A stretch of DNA of 10,810 nucleotides from an uncultured Eubacteriales bacterium (lineage in GTDB: Bacteria > Bacillota > Clostridia > Christensenellales > Pumilibacteraceae). Position numbers and translations under genes: made by a program. The notes under the pieces were generated by a model. It did not search any database, had not been told where the DNA came from, and saw only the letters and a program-made list of their open reading frames with translations. Below are positions 1 to 6,649 of the stretch, one piece after another; the first letter of the stretch is position 1, and each line of letters opens with the position of its first letter. The stretch covers positions 1 through 10,810 of the forward strand of contig USNB01000026.1 of NCBI GenBank assembly GCA_900555875.1, given 5' to 3'.

Positions 1-28
1 CCCCTCTTTGACAAAGAGGGGGTCCCCC
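1..28. repeat. Palindromic hairpin element at left window edge
   Basis: Positions 1-10 and 12-21 are perfect inverted copies (CCCCTCTTTG / CAAAGAGGGG), giving a stem of about 8 bp with a TGACA loop. A second palindrome, GGGGG-T-CCCCC, occupies 18-28 and shares bases with the right arm, and an eight-A run follows at 29-36. It lies about 22 bp past the stop of the leftward membrane-protein gene. It could act in that gene's termination, with any downstream T-tract outside the window, or be part of a dispersed hairpin repeat resembling the one at the right edge. The element may be cut by the window boundary. Confidence 0.5.
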
Positions 29-50
29 AAAAAAAATTCCCAAGAAAGTT

Positions 51-761
51 TCACTTGAGCTTAGTAACGATACGCCGGCAGAAGTACACATACACGAAAT
101 CGACGATCACGAACAGCACGGCCGCAAGCAGCGTCACCATGGTATAACCTATACCGAAATTCCCGCCCGCTATGAACGAAATGATGTTCGCAAGATCGAA
201 GTAGTCGTTCACCCCGACGAGCGCGTTGCCTATATTATAAACGATGAGCACTTCGAGCGCCGCAAAGGCGGCAACGACGATCAGCCTGACGATCGCGCCC
301 GGCACCCGCCTGTAGTCCAGCCGCCGCATAAGCATGCACAGCAGGCTGTAAGGCACGAATACCACCGCTATCAGCACGAGCACCGCTATGTTCGCCGCCG
401 AACACAGAAATCCGAGAGCGACGCTCACTGCCATCGTCATCAGCCCGTAACCTATCCCGCACTTTTCGGCGACTATATTATAGCACACGGATATCAGGAC
501 GAGCGGAGCGACGGTCACCGGCAGCCACGCCGCTATCGTTATCATCACGACGGAAAGTGCGGCGCCGATGGCGGAATACGCTACTTTGCGTGCGGGCGGC
601 ATACGCCTGCGGCTGCGTTTCCCCGGCGGAACGGGCGGTGAAGACGAACCTCCGCCGTCGCTCCCGTTCTGCTCCGGACCGGACGGATGAGGAACGTCGT
701 TTTCATCCGATCCGCCGTCGATGCCGAACGGATCGTCGTCCATTTTCTTTTCGGGATCCAT
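51..761 (-). CDS. Polytopic membrane protein with acidic, disordered N-terminal tail
   Basis: The protein has 236 residues. Residues 1-58 are hydrophilic, rich in Asp, Gly, Ser and Pro, and end in a basic patch (KRSRRR, 48-53) that probably marks the cytoplasmic side. About six hydrophobic segments follow (roughly 61-78, 80-96, 103-121, 122-140, 157-178 and 207-228), with a short basic C-terminus. The overall look is like small integral-membrane proteins of the ECF S-component type, but no diagnostic motif is visible and no substrate can be named. The start ATG lies 1 nt beyond the stop of the J-like gene (TGA-T-ATG) and has no clear Shine-Dalgarno sequence, so translation probably depends on coupling to the upstream gene. 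An internal ATG at residue 7 is a possible alternative start. It is the last gene of the leftward operon. The reading frame is well supported by hydrophobic periodicity and operon fit; the function is unknown. Confidence 0.8.
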   Translation of the reverse strand: MDPEKKMDDDPFGIDGGSDENDVPHPSGPEQNGSDGGGSSSPPVPPGKRSRRRMPPARKVAYSAIGAALSVVMITIAAWLPVTVAPLVLISVCYNIVAEKCGIGYGLMTMAVSVALGFLCSAANIAVLVLIAVVFVPYSLLCMLMRRLDYRRVPGAIVRLIVVAAFAALEVLIVYNIGNALVGVNDYFDLANIISFIAGGNFGIGYTMVTLLAAVLFVIVDFVYVYFCRRIVTKLK

Positions 762-762
762 A

Positions 763-1401
763 TCAGTGACAGCCGCGCATCATGGCGCAGCACAGCTCCG
801 TCATGCAATACGCGCATATGCAGTTGGCGCAGAAATTGCTCGCCTGCTGACCGGAGTTATCCGTATATGTCTCCTGATAAGTCGTCTGTCCGTGAACGGA
901 GCTGTCGTAAGGTCCGTACTGCGTCCTGCCCATACCGTTGGGATCGGCGGACGCGTTGCCCATCACGAGATCGAGCTTGCGAAGGCTCTCCTTGTATTTT
1001 TCGTTATCCGGCTCCATCTGCACGGCAAGCACGAGCTGCGCACGGCTCTCGCTCAGCCACTCGCGCTTATAAAATATGATAGACTGATAATAATGCCATT
1101 TGCCGTCATGTTCCCGTACGGCGTCCAGCTCGCTCTGTGCGGAATCGTAATCGCCGCTGCGGATATAATTCTCTATATTGCCGTAATCGCCGGCAACATT
1201 CTTTCCGCCGCTCTTGAGATCCTGCTGAATGATCGCCCAGCTGGACTCGAGTTCGCTGAGAAGGCGCGCGCCTTCGTTGCCGCGCTCGCCGTCCTCGAAC
1301 CTCTGTTCGCCGTATCTGGCTTTCAGCTCCTCGTAACGCGCTCTGAGCGCATCGGGATCGCTGTCTCTGCTCATTCCGAGCACTTCGTAGGGGTCTCTCA
1401 T
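763..1401 (-). CDS. J-like domain protein lacking HPD, with TPR-like middle and cysteine-rich tail
   Basis: The protein has 212 residues. Residues 1-64 (starting MRDPYEVLGMS) follow the DnaJ J-domain pattern, with helices II and III recognisable. The HPD tripeptide that stimulates Hsp70 ATPase is absent: KARY is followed by GEQ (31-33). Residues about 70-145 form helical pairs resembling TPR units (GDYDSAQSEL, then YKREWLSESRAQ). A Gly/Gln/Tyr-rich linker runs to about 189. The tail holds Cys at 191, 194, 196, 199, 204, 205 and 211 and ends in His212. The ATG at 1401 is chosen because the J-domain begins there and AAAGGACGG lies just upstream; the frame stays open upstream only inside the DUF5685 gene. 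It starts 1 nt after the DUF5685 stop and ends 1 nt before the membrane-protein start. From family knowledge, J-like proteins near DUF5685 genes recur in Clostridia. A metal-binding or membrane-tethered role for the tail is inference. Confidence 0.85.
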   Translation of the reverse strand: MRDPYEVLGMSRDSDPDALRARYEELKARYGEQRFEDGERGNEGARLLSELESSWAIIQQDLKSGGKNVAGDYGNIENYIRSGDYDSAQSELDAVREHDGKWHYYQSIIFYKREWLSESRAQLVLAVQMEPDNEKYKESLRKLDLVMGNASADPNGMGRTQYGPYDSSVHGQTTYQETYTDNSGQQASNFCANCICAYCMTELCCAMMRGCH

Positions 1402-1402
1402 A

Positions 1403-2368
1403 TTACCGTCCTTTTTTCTTTTTGCCGGCCTTTTTCGCCGACCTGAGTTCCCGGCGGAACTCCTTTGCCACGCGCGCAGGAACATATACCTTCGGAGCGG
1501 GAAGTTTCCTTTCGGCGGCGAACAATTCGTCCGCCTTTTTGCGCAGTCCGTCGTATATGATATTCCGCACGAGATCGTTCGCCTGCGTAAATACAAGCGC
1601 ATTGCTGCACGTTATGGCGCGGTTCACCGTCGAATTCACGGCGAAACGCAGCTCCGCACCGTGCCGCGATATATATTCCTTTCTGCCGCCCTTTTCGTAA
1701 TCGGGCGCGAATGCGAGAACGGGGTTGTAACGTTTTTCCGCGAAGTCCTCGTCAAGATCGTCGAGAGCGTCCGCCAGATACACGAACTTACCTATGTTAT
1801 AACAAAGTTTACGCATCTGCGCCGCATAGTATTCGTCGCGGGCGGACAGCGACATTCCGGCAAAGACTTCTTCGAGCATCCTTGCGAAACAGTCTCCCGA
1901 CCGGTCGAGCGAAGGTTCGTTGCGCTCCTCCGCTTCGCGCAGCAGCGCGTACTGCCTCGTCATTATCCCGTCGATCTCCGGCAGCACCGCTTTCGCCTTT
2001 TCGTAAGGCTTGCGCAGCACGCGCATGACGAGCGAGTTCTTCTTCCCGGAATCCACGAGGTCGTCCATGGCCTTATGCGCGCAGAGAAGTATGTTCAGAT
2101 CCGCCATCCGTCCGATGAACTCGCAATCCTTTACATACGGCTTGCGCCGCGGATCGCCTATACAGCGGCACATCCCGAATTCGAGCGCGGGAGATTCCGC
2201 CTCCAGCGCGAGAAGCGCGAACGTCGTGATATCGTAATTGACCGTAAAACGCGGGAGATCGCCGTATCTCTTCTTGGTCGCAAGACATATGCCGCAATAC
2301 AGCGCACGGTACAGCGAATAGTCGCGCACGGTCAGTTTTTCGCAGTCTGGAAGGACGTATCCGAACAT
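1403..2368 (-). CDS. DUF5685 family protein
   Basis: The protein has 321 residues. The N-terminus (MFGYVLPDCEKLTVRDY, then YRALYCGICLA) matches the DUF5685 family as I know it; the family has no established function. Cysteines at 9, 25, 28, 67, 69, 82, 96 and 160 include a CxxC at 25-28. Two aspartate-rich motifs stand out: DDLVD at 102-106 and DALDDLDED at 200-208, the latter followed by a conserved-looking KRYNP. The protein is otherwise predicted mostly helical, with no signal peptide or clear membrane segment, and ends in a lysine-rich tail (AKKAGKKKKGR). Its ATG overlaps the trpS stop by one base (TAATG), and its stop is one base from the next ATG, so it is translationally coupled on both sides. 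The acidic motif pair recalls class I prenyltransferase-fold enzymes, but that is inference. The family call is fairly secure, the activity unknown. Confidence 0.88.
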   Translation of the reverse strand: MFGYVLPDCEKLTVRDYSLYRALYCGICLATKKRYGDLPRFTVNYDITTFALLALEAESPALEFGMCRCIGDPRRKPYVKDCEFIGRMADLNILLCAHKAMDDLVDSGKKNSLVMRVLRKPYEKAKAVLPEIDGIMTRQYALLREAEERNEPSLDRSGDCFARMLEEVFAGMSLSARDEYYAAQMRKLCYNIGKFVYLADALDDLDEDFAEKRYNPVLAFAPDYEKGGRKEYISRHGAELRFAVNSTVNRAITCSNALVFTQANDLVRNIIYDGLRKKADELFAAERKLPAPKVYVPARVAKEFRRELRSAKKAGKKKKGR

Positions 2369-3375
2369 TAAAGCGTCACGAAGCCCACTTTGCGATAGAC
2401 TTTTGAAAGCGTTCTGCGGGCTATCCTCGCGGCCTTGTCCGCGCCCTCGCGCATGATGCGCTCAAGCTCGCCTTTATCCCGGATGTACTCGGAATACTTC
2501 TCGCGGACGGGACGCAGATGTTCTACGACCGCCTCTCCGACGGAGCGTTTGAAAGTCTCGTAATTCGCGCCTGCGAATTCTTTCTCCCCTTCGGCGACGC
2601 TCTTCCCCGTCATGACCGACCAGATGTTGAGAAGGTTCGTTATGCCGGGCTTGTCCGCGCCCGCACGCACTTCGTTGCCGGAATCGGTGACCGCGCGCGC
2701 GAACTTACGCATGATGTCCTCAGGTTTATCGAGCAGGAATATCACTCCGCCGGCGTTGGAATCCGTCTTACCCATCTTCGCCGTCGGATCGGTAAGACTG
2801 TATATCTTGGACGTGCGCTTATTTCCGTAATAACCTTCGGGCACCGTGAAAGTAGGGCTGTAACGCCCGTTGAAACGCTCCGCTATCGTGCGCGCAAGCT
2901 CGAGATGCTGCTGCTGATCCTTGCCTATGGGCACGAGATCGGCGTTATAAAGGAGTATGTCGCTCGCCATCAGAACGGGATAATCGAACAGTCCGACATT
3001 GATGCCGGCTTTCCCCGCCTTTTTGCTCTTGTCCTTGAACTGCGTCATGCGGTTCGCTTCGCCCATCATCGTGTTGCAGTTGAGTATCCACGTCAGTTCC
3101 GCATGGGCGGGAACATGGCTCTGCACGAACAGCACGCTGCGCTCGGGATCCAGCCCGATCGCAAGGAACACCGCCATGAAGTCATAGCTTCTGCGGCGAA
3201 GTTCCGCGGGAACGACATCCACCGTAAGAGAGTGCATGTCCGCCACGGTATATATGCAGTCGAATTCCTCCTGCATGGCGACCATATTGCGCAGTGCGCC
3301 GATATAATTGCCGAGCTGAAGGTCTCCCGTCGGCTTGAGCGCCGAATATACGATCTTTCTCTTTTCTTCGCTCAT
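2368..3375 (-). CDS. trpS: Tryptophanyl-tRNA synthetase
   Basis: This 335-residue class Ic aminoacyl-tRNA synthetase charges tRNA-Trp with tryptophan in the cytoplasm, using ATP. The Rossmann catalytic domain opens with the HIGH-type signature PTGDLQLGNYIGAL (15-28, HIGH equivalent QLGN). The tryptophan-pocket segment DYPVLMASDILLY follows at 131-143, then the GKDQQQHLEL motif from 151. The KMSKS loop appears as KMGKT (200-204). The helical C-terminal part reads the anticodon. Length is normal for bacterial TrpRS. The start at 3375 fits the conserved N-terminus and has GGGAG upstream inside thrC; the ATG overlaps the thrC stop by 4 nt (ATGA). Its stop overlaps the next gene's start by 1 nt. 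No T-box leader sits directly upstream, so expression should follow the operon promoter. Identification is secure. Confidence 0.98.
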   Translation of the reverse strand: MSEEKRKIVYSALKPTGDLQLGNYIGALRNMVAMQEEFDCIYTVADMHSLTVDVVPAELRRRSYDFMAVFLAIGLDPERSVLFVQSHVPAHAELTWILNCNTMMGEANRMTQFKDKSKKAGKAGINVGLFDYPVLMASDILLYNADLVPIGKDQQQHLELARTIAERFNGRYSPTFTVPEGYYGNKRTSKIYSLTDPTAKMGKTDSNAGGVIFLLDKPEDIMRKFARAVTDSGNEVRAGADKPGITNLLNIWSVMTGKSVAEGEKEFAGANYETFKRSVGEAVVEHLRPVREKYSEYIRDKGELERIMREGADKAARIARRTLSKVYRKVGFVTL

Positions 3376-4868
3376 GCCTTCTCCCTAAGCTTCTTCGCGA
3401 AGTCCTCCACTGCCGCGGATACTTCGGAAGGATCTATAACGTCATGGAAACGCTCCTTCATGCCGAACAGCGCGTACACGCTCTCGGGCACGGGGAAAGC
3501 GGTCAGCTCCTCCATCTTGCGGAGAGCTTTCACATCGTCGTCGGGCACGCTCTCTCCGAGAGCCGCGAGCACCGCGGGCGCGAACTTGACGGGAGACGCA
3601 GTGCTGAGCACCACGGTAGGCGCGTTTTCCGCACAGCCGTCCGTATAACCCGCGCATACGTCGAACGCAACGGCGGTGTGCGGATCGCACAGATAACCGT
3701 ATTCGTCGTATATTTCCGCAAGCGTCTCGGCGTAATCGCTCTGGAGCGCATATCCGCCCCAGAATTTTTTACGTATCTCTCCGAGCCGTTCTTCGCCCAC
3801 GTCGTAACTGCCGTTTTCGCGCAGCTGTTTCATCCATTCCGAAATAAGTTCGCCGTCACGTCCCGCGAACTCGAACAGCAGACGTTCGAGATTGCTGGAA
3901 ACGAGTATATCCATAGACGGCGACGTCGTCTTTATGAATTCGCGGTCGAGCGAATACACCCCCGTCGCAAGGAAATCGGACAATACGTTATTGTCGTTGG
4001 ACGCGCATATGAGCATGCCTACGGGCAATCCCATGCGATACGCGTAATATCCGGCAAGGATGTTTCCGAAATTGCCGGTCGGCACGCAGAAGTCCACCTT
4101 ATCCCCCGCCTTTATCTGTCCTCCCGCAAGAAGATCCGCATATGCGGAGAAATAATACGCCACCTGGGGAGCGAGTCTGCCGAGATTGATGGAATTGGCG
4201 CCCGTCATCTTGCAGCCGAGAGCCTTGAGATCGTCCGTCAGCTTAGCGTCGCCGAACGCGCGTTTGACCGCCGTCTGCGCGTCGTCGAAATTGCCGCGCA
4301 CCGCAATGACGCTTACGTTGTCTCCGAGGGTGGTGACCATCTGTTTGCGCTGAGTATGGCTCACTCCGCCGTCGGGATAGAATACGACCACGCCTGTCCC
4401 GTCCACGCCGGAAAAGCCCTCGAGCGCGGCTTTGCCCGTATCGCCGCTCGTGGCGACCGGGATGAGACACGTCTCGCGCTGCCCTGCCTTGGCTTTGAGC
4501 GCCGTCATGAGGAGCGGAAGGACGGACAGCGCCATATCCTTGAACGCGTGCGTCCTGCCGTGCCAGAGTTCGAGAACGTAAAGCCCCGCGTCGAGCTTGA
4601 CGAGCGGCGCGGGATCGCCGTCGAACGTGGAATACGCGCGGCGGGTTATGGAAAGCAGCTCGTCATAAGTCAGTTCGTCAAAGAACAGACTCATTATACG
4701 CGCGCTGCGTTCGGGATAATCGAGACCGGTCATCGCTTCGATCTCGCTCATGGATACGGACGGGAAACTCTCGGGAACGTAAAGTCCGCCGTCGGGCGCA
4801 AGCCCCGAAAGTACCGCCGCGCTGCCGCTTACGGCGGCAGCGGGGTTTCTTGTAGAGATGTACTTCAT
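3372..4868 (-). CDS. thrC: Threonine synthase
   Basis: This 498-residue PLP enzyme of fold type II converts O-phospho-L-homoserine and water to L-threonine and phosphate, the last step of threonine synthesis. The N-terminal domain (about 2-80) has the typical opening MKYISTRNP and the GLAPDGGLYVP segment. The PLP-binding lysine is K110 in HAFKDMA. SGDTGKAA (141-148), TGANSINLGR (222-231) and PTGNFGNI (263-270) are cofactor and active-site segments. The length fits the longer bacterial/fungal-type subfamily rather than the roughly 350-residue form. It starts 15 nt after the P-loop gene stop with only a weak GGAA upstream, and overlaps trpS by 4 nt. Nothing suggests truncation or a missing catalytic residue. 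Confidence 0.97.
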   Translation of the reverse strand: MKYISTRNPAAAVSGSAAVLSGLAPDGGLYVPESFPSVSMSEIEAMTGLDYPERSARIMSLFFDELTYDELLSITRRAYSTFDGDPAPLVKLDAGLYVLELWHGRTHAFKDMALSVLPLLMTALKAKAGQRETCLIPVATSGDTGKAALEGFSGVDGTGVVVFYPDGGVSHTQRKQMVTTLGDNVSVIAVRGNFDDAQTAVKRAFGDAKLTDDLKALGCKMTGANSINLGRLAPQVAYYFSAYADLLAGGQIKAGDKVDFCVPTGNFGNILAGYYAYRMGLPVGMLICASNDNNVLSDFLATGVYSLDREFIKTTSPSMDILVSSNLERLLFEFAGRDGELISEWMKQLRENGSYDVGEERLGEIRKKFWGGYALQSDYAETLAEIYDEYGYLCDPHTAVAFDVCAGYTDGCAENAPTVVLSTASPVKFAPAVLAALGESVPDDDVKALRKMEELTAFPVPESVYALFGMKERFHDVIDPSEVSAAVEDFAKKLREKA

Positions 4869-4883
4869 GTAAAATGGTTCCGT

Positions 4884-5297
4884 TTACGAGTATTTTTTCA
4901 GAAATTTGGGGAGCTTGTCGCACGTAAGCGAGATCACGAAATCGACATTCGCGTGTTCCGCCGTGCCGTCCAGACGGACAAAGAATTCTTCGAGATCGTC
5001 CGCGCCCTCGCCGAGCATGCGGGCAAGACCGTCGATAAATATCTCCGTCACATCCGAATTCGATGCGATCACTCCCCTTACGAAGCCGAGGAGCGCGTCC
5101 TCGCTTATCTTTCCGTTTTCGGACAGGTACTCCGCCGCGTTGACGTAGCGGATAGCCGCGGGAATGGACGACGTATAACTGTTGGTATCGGTTATGTAAA
5201 CGACGTTTCCCTTGCTCACTTCCAGCGCGTCGCACGCGCGGGAAAGTATCTCCTTCGTTTTTCCGCTGCCTTTCGGTCCGTAGATCAGTGCTATCAT
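4884..5297 (-). CDS. Small P-loop NTPase, first gene of the operon
   Basis: The protein has 137 residues. A Walker A motif, GPKGSGKT (7-14), sits right at the N-terminus, followed by VVYITDT (32-38) as a second beta strand. A Walker B-like hydrophobic strand ending in acid is seen in TEIFIDG (84-90, D89), and VDFVISLTCD (118-127) is a further strand. The compact alpha/beta layout resembles a family of about 130-140 residues in Clostridia that is sometimes automatically labelled as PilT-like; no motility genes are nearby and that name should not be trusted. The start is strongly supported by GGGAGG 6 nt upstream of the ATG. It is the promoter-proximal gene, 15 nt before thrC. The substrate, and any link to threonine synthesis or tRNA charging, are unknown. 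Confidence 0.9.
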   Translation of the reverse strand: MIALIYGPKGSGKTKEILSRACDALEVSKGNVVYITDTNSYTSSIPAAIRYVNAAEYLSENGKISEDALLGFVRGVIASNSDVTEIFIDGLARMLGEGADDLEEFFVRLDGTAEHANVDFVISLTCDKLPKFLKKYS

Positions 5298-5315
5298 GTT
5301 TCCTCCCTTAACCGT

Positions 5316-5326
5316 TTATTTCACAT
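5316..5326 (-). promoter_or_regulatory. Leader word ATGTGAAATAA, copy 1
   Basis: This 11-mer, read on the minus strand, lies in the presumed leader of the P-loop/thrC/trpS operon, about 20 nt before the start codon. An identical word occurs in the aspB-like gene's leader at 6650-6660. The exact match in two short leaders suggests a shared element, but no known factor is assigned and coincidence remains possible. Confidence 0.25.
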
Positions 5327-5334
5327 CCTGCGCC

Positions 5335-5348
5335 TTCCGGCGCCGGAA
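5335..5348. promoter_or_regulatory. Perfect 14-bp palindrome, candidate operator or leader hairpin
   Basis: TTCCGGCGCCGGAA is its own reverse complement. It falls about 9-22 nt downstream of the transcription start implied by the -10 at 5364-5369, where a repressor could block initiation or elongation. As RNA, the uninterrupted palindrome leaves no loop unless the central pairs open, so a DNA-binding site is the likelier reading. No T-tract follows leftward, so it is not a terminator. Confidence 0.4.
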
Positions 5349-5363
5349 CATGATCCGCTTTTG

Positions 5364-5369
5364 ATTATA
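5364..5369 (-). promoter_or_regulatory. Candidate -10 box for the six-gene leftward operon
   Basis: The minus strand reads a perfect TATAAT here, 66 nt upstream of the P-loop gene ATG. At 16-18 nt spacing the -35 region has no good match (AAGCTC at 17 nt), so the promoter would be weak, activated or dependent on other contacts. The 122-nt gap between genes and the strong ribosome binding site of the first gene favour initiation here. Confidence 0.45.
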
Positions 5370-5392
5370 AAGCCGGAGATTAAACCGAGCTT
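5370..5392 (-). terminator. Weak hairpin after the aminotransferase gene
   Basis: On the minus strand AAGC-T-CGG pairs with CCGGCTT around an eight-base loop (TTTAATCT), with one bulged T. The following bases are TATAATC, a poor U-tract that is also the candidate -10 box. It could partly terminate the aminotransferase transcript 28 nt past its stop, leaving some read-through into the thrC-trpS operon. Confidence 0.3.
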
Positions 5393-5419
5393 TACGCAGG
5401 CATTAGAATATCATTAATT

Positions 5420-6613
5420 TTATTCGAGCGACGACGTGAACTCCGCGACGCGCTTCATCCCCTTCTCGATATCCGCCTCGCTGCACGCATATGAAAGACG
5501 GACGTATTCGGGAGCGCCGAACGCCGCGCCGTCCACTACGGCGACGAGCGATTTTTCGAGAAGTTTCGCGCAGAAGTCTGCGGAATTCCTTATCGTTTCT
5601 CCGTCGCACTTCTTTCCGAACGTGCCGGAGACATTGACCATCACGTAAAACGCGCCGTTTGGTTCCACGCACGTAAGAAGCGGAGCTTTGCGAACGAGCG
5701 AAACTATGAGCTTCCTGCGGGCGTCGAACACTTTGACCATGTCGGAAAGGAATTCATCGCCGCGCCTGTCCGTGAGCGCCACATAGGACGCGTACTGCGC
5801 GATGGAATTGGTATTCGACGTCGTGTGGCTCTGTATGCTGCTCATCGCCTTTGCGACGTTGAGCGGAGCCGCGGAGTATCCGACGCGCCAGCCGGTCATG
5901 GAATACGTCTTGCTCATACCAGAGCATATGACCGTCAGATCGCGCATGTTGCCGAAAGACGAGATAGAACGGAACGGTACGCCGTAAACGAGCTTTTCGT
6001 ATATCTCGTCGCTTATGACGTAAAGTCCGTGTTTCTCGCATACCTCCGCTATTTTCTCCGTTTCCTCCGGCGTATACACGACGCCGGTGGGGTTGGAGGG
6101 ATTTGTGAATATCAGCGCCTTGGTCGCGGGACCGATCGCCTTCTCGAGCTGCTCGGGCGTGATCTTAAAGCCGCTGCCGTCAGTCGTTTCCATAACGACG
6201 ACCTTACCGCCCGACATGCGTATCAGTTCGGGATAAGTCAGCCAGTAAGGCGCGGGAAGGAGCACTTCGTCTCCCGGGTTGATGAGCGCTTCGCATGCGT
6301 TCCTGAGCGTCTGTTTACCGCCGGTGGATACGACGATCTGTTCGGGAACATACGCATGACCGGTATCCTGCGTGAGCTTTTCGGCTATCGCGCGGCGAAG
6401 CTCGATCGTGCCCGGCACGGGCGTATATTTCGTCATACCCTTGTTGAGCGCGTACTTTGCCGCCTCGATTATATAATCGGGCGTATTGAAGTCGGGTTCC
6501 CCGGCTCCGAAGGATACGACGTCCAGTCCCTGCGCCTTCATGGCCTTCGCCTTAGCGGTTATCGCAAGAGTGAGGGACGGTGAAATGTTCTTTGCTCTCT
6601 CGGAAATTTCCAT
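5420..6613 (-). CDS. aspB: PLP-dependent aminotransferase, aspartate aminotransferase type (class I)
   Basis: This 397-residue fold type I aminotransferase closely resembles Bacillus AspB. It probably exchanges amino groups between aspartate and 2-oxoglutarate, giving oxaloacetate and glutamate. The opening (ERAKNISPSLTLAITAKA), GAGEPDF (36-42), the Y63-containing TKYTPVPGTIELR, NPSNPTG (171-177) and SDEIYEKL (201-208) are all standard. The Schiff-base lysine is K235 in SGMSKTYSMTGWRVGY, and the C-terminal YVRLSYACS holds the arginine expected to bind the substrate alpha-carboxylate. Relatives in this subgroup also act on aromatic or prephenate substrates, so exact specificity is not certain. 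The start matches the conserved N-terminus; AAGGAGC lies about 12 nt upstream, slightly far. It has its own promoter at 6677-6705 and is separated from the thrC operon by 122 nt. Confidence 0.95.
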   Translation of the reverse strand: MEISERAKNISPSLTLAITAKAKAMKAQGLDVVSFGAGEPDFNTPDYIIEAAKYALNKGMTKYTPVPGTIELRRAIAEKLTQDTGHAYVPEQIVVSTGGKQTLRNACEALINPGDEVLLPAPYWLTYPELIRMSGGKVVVMETTDGSGFKITPEQLEKAIGPATKALIFTNPSNPTGVVYTPEETEKIAEVCEKHGLYVISDEIYEKLVYGVPFRSISSFGNMRDLTVICSGMSKTYSMTGWRVGYSAAPLNVAKAMSSIQSHTTSNTNSIAQYASYVALTDRRGDEFLSDMVKVFDARRKLIVSLVRKAPLLTCVEPNGAFYVMVNVSGTFGKKCDGETIRNSADFCAKLLEKSLVAVVDGAAFGAPEYVRLSYACSEADIEKGMKRVAEFTSSLE

Positions 6614-6649
6614 TTTGTGTATCTGCTCCTTGCTTTTTCACATTGCGCG

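Noticed and set aside
763..1602. Longer upstream start for the J-like protein inside the DUF5685 gene
   Set aside because: The extra 67 residues lie out of frame within DUF5685 coding sequence, show no conserved pattern, and the J-domain begins exactly at the ATG at 1401 with a ribosome binding site.
51..2368. The DUF5685/J-like/membrane trio as an anti-phage defence system
   Set aside because: It sits in an operon with housekeeping genes, has no nuclease, toxin or nucleotide-signalling domain, and no mobile-element context.
2518..3648. Plus-strand open frame of 376 codons opposite trpS
   Set aside because: It is antisense to the well-conserved trpS, is rich in His and Arg without domain pattern, and has no start signals.
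3444..5417. Long open frame on the plus strand (657 codons) opposite thrC and the P-loop gene
   Set aside because: It is antisense to two securely identified genes, has no domain-like features or ribosome binding site, and is explained by GC-biased third positions that suppress stops on the opposite strand.
5298..5419. T-box riboswitch upstream of the thrC-trpS operon
   Set aside because: The space is too short for a T-box with its terminator, and no T-box consensus or specifier loop is visible.
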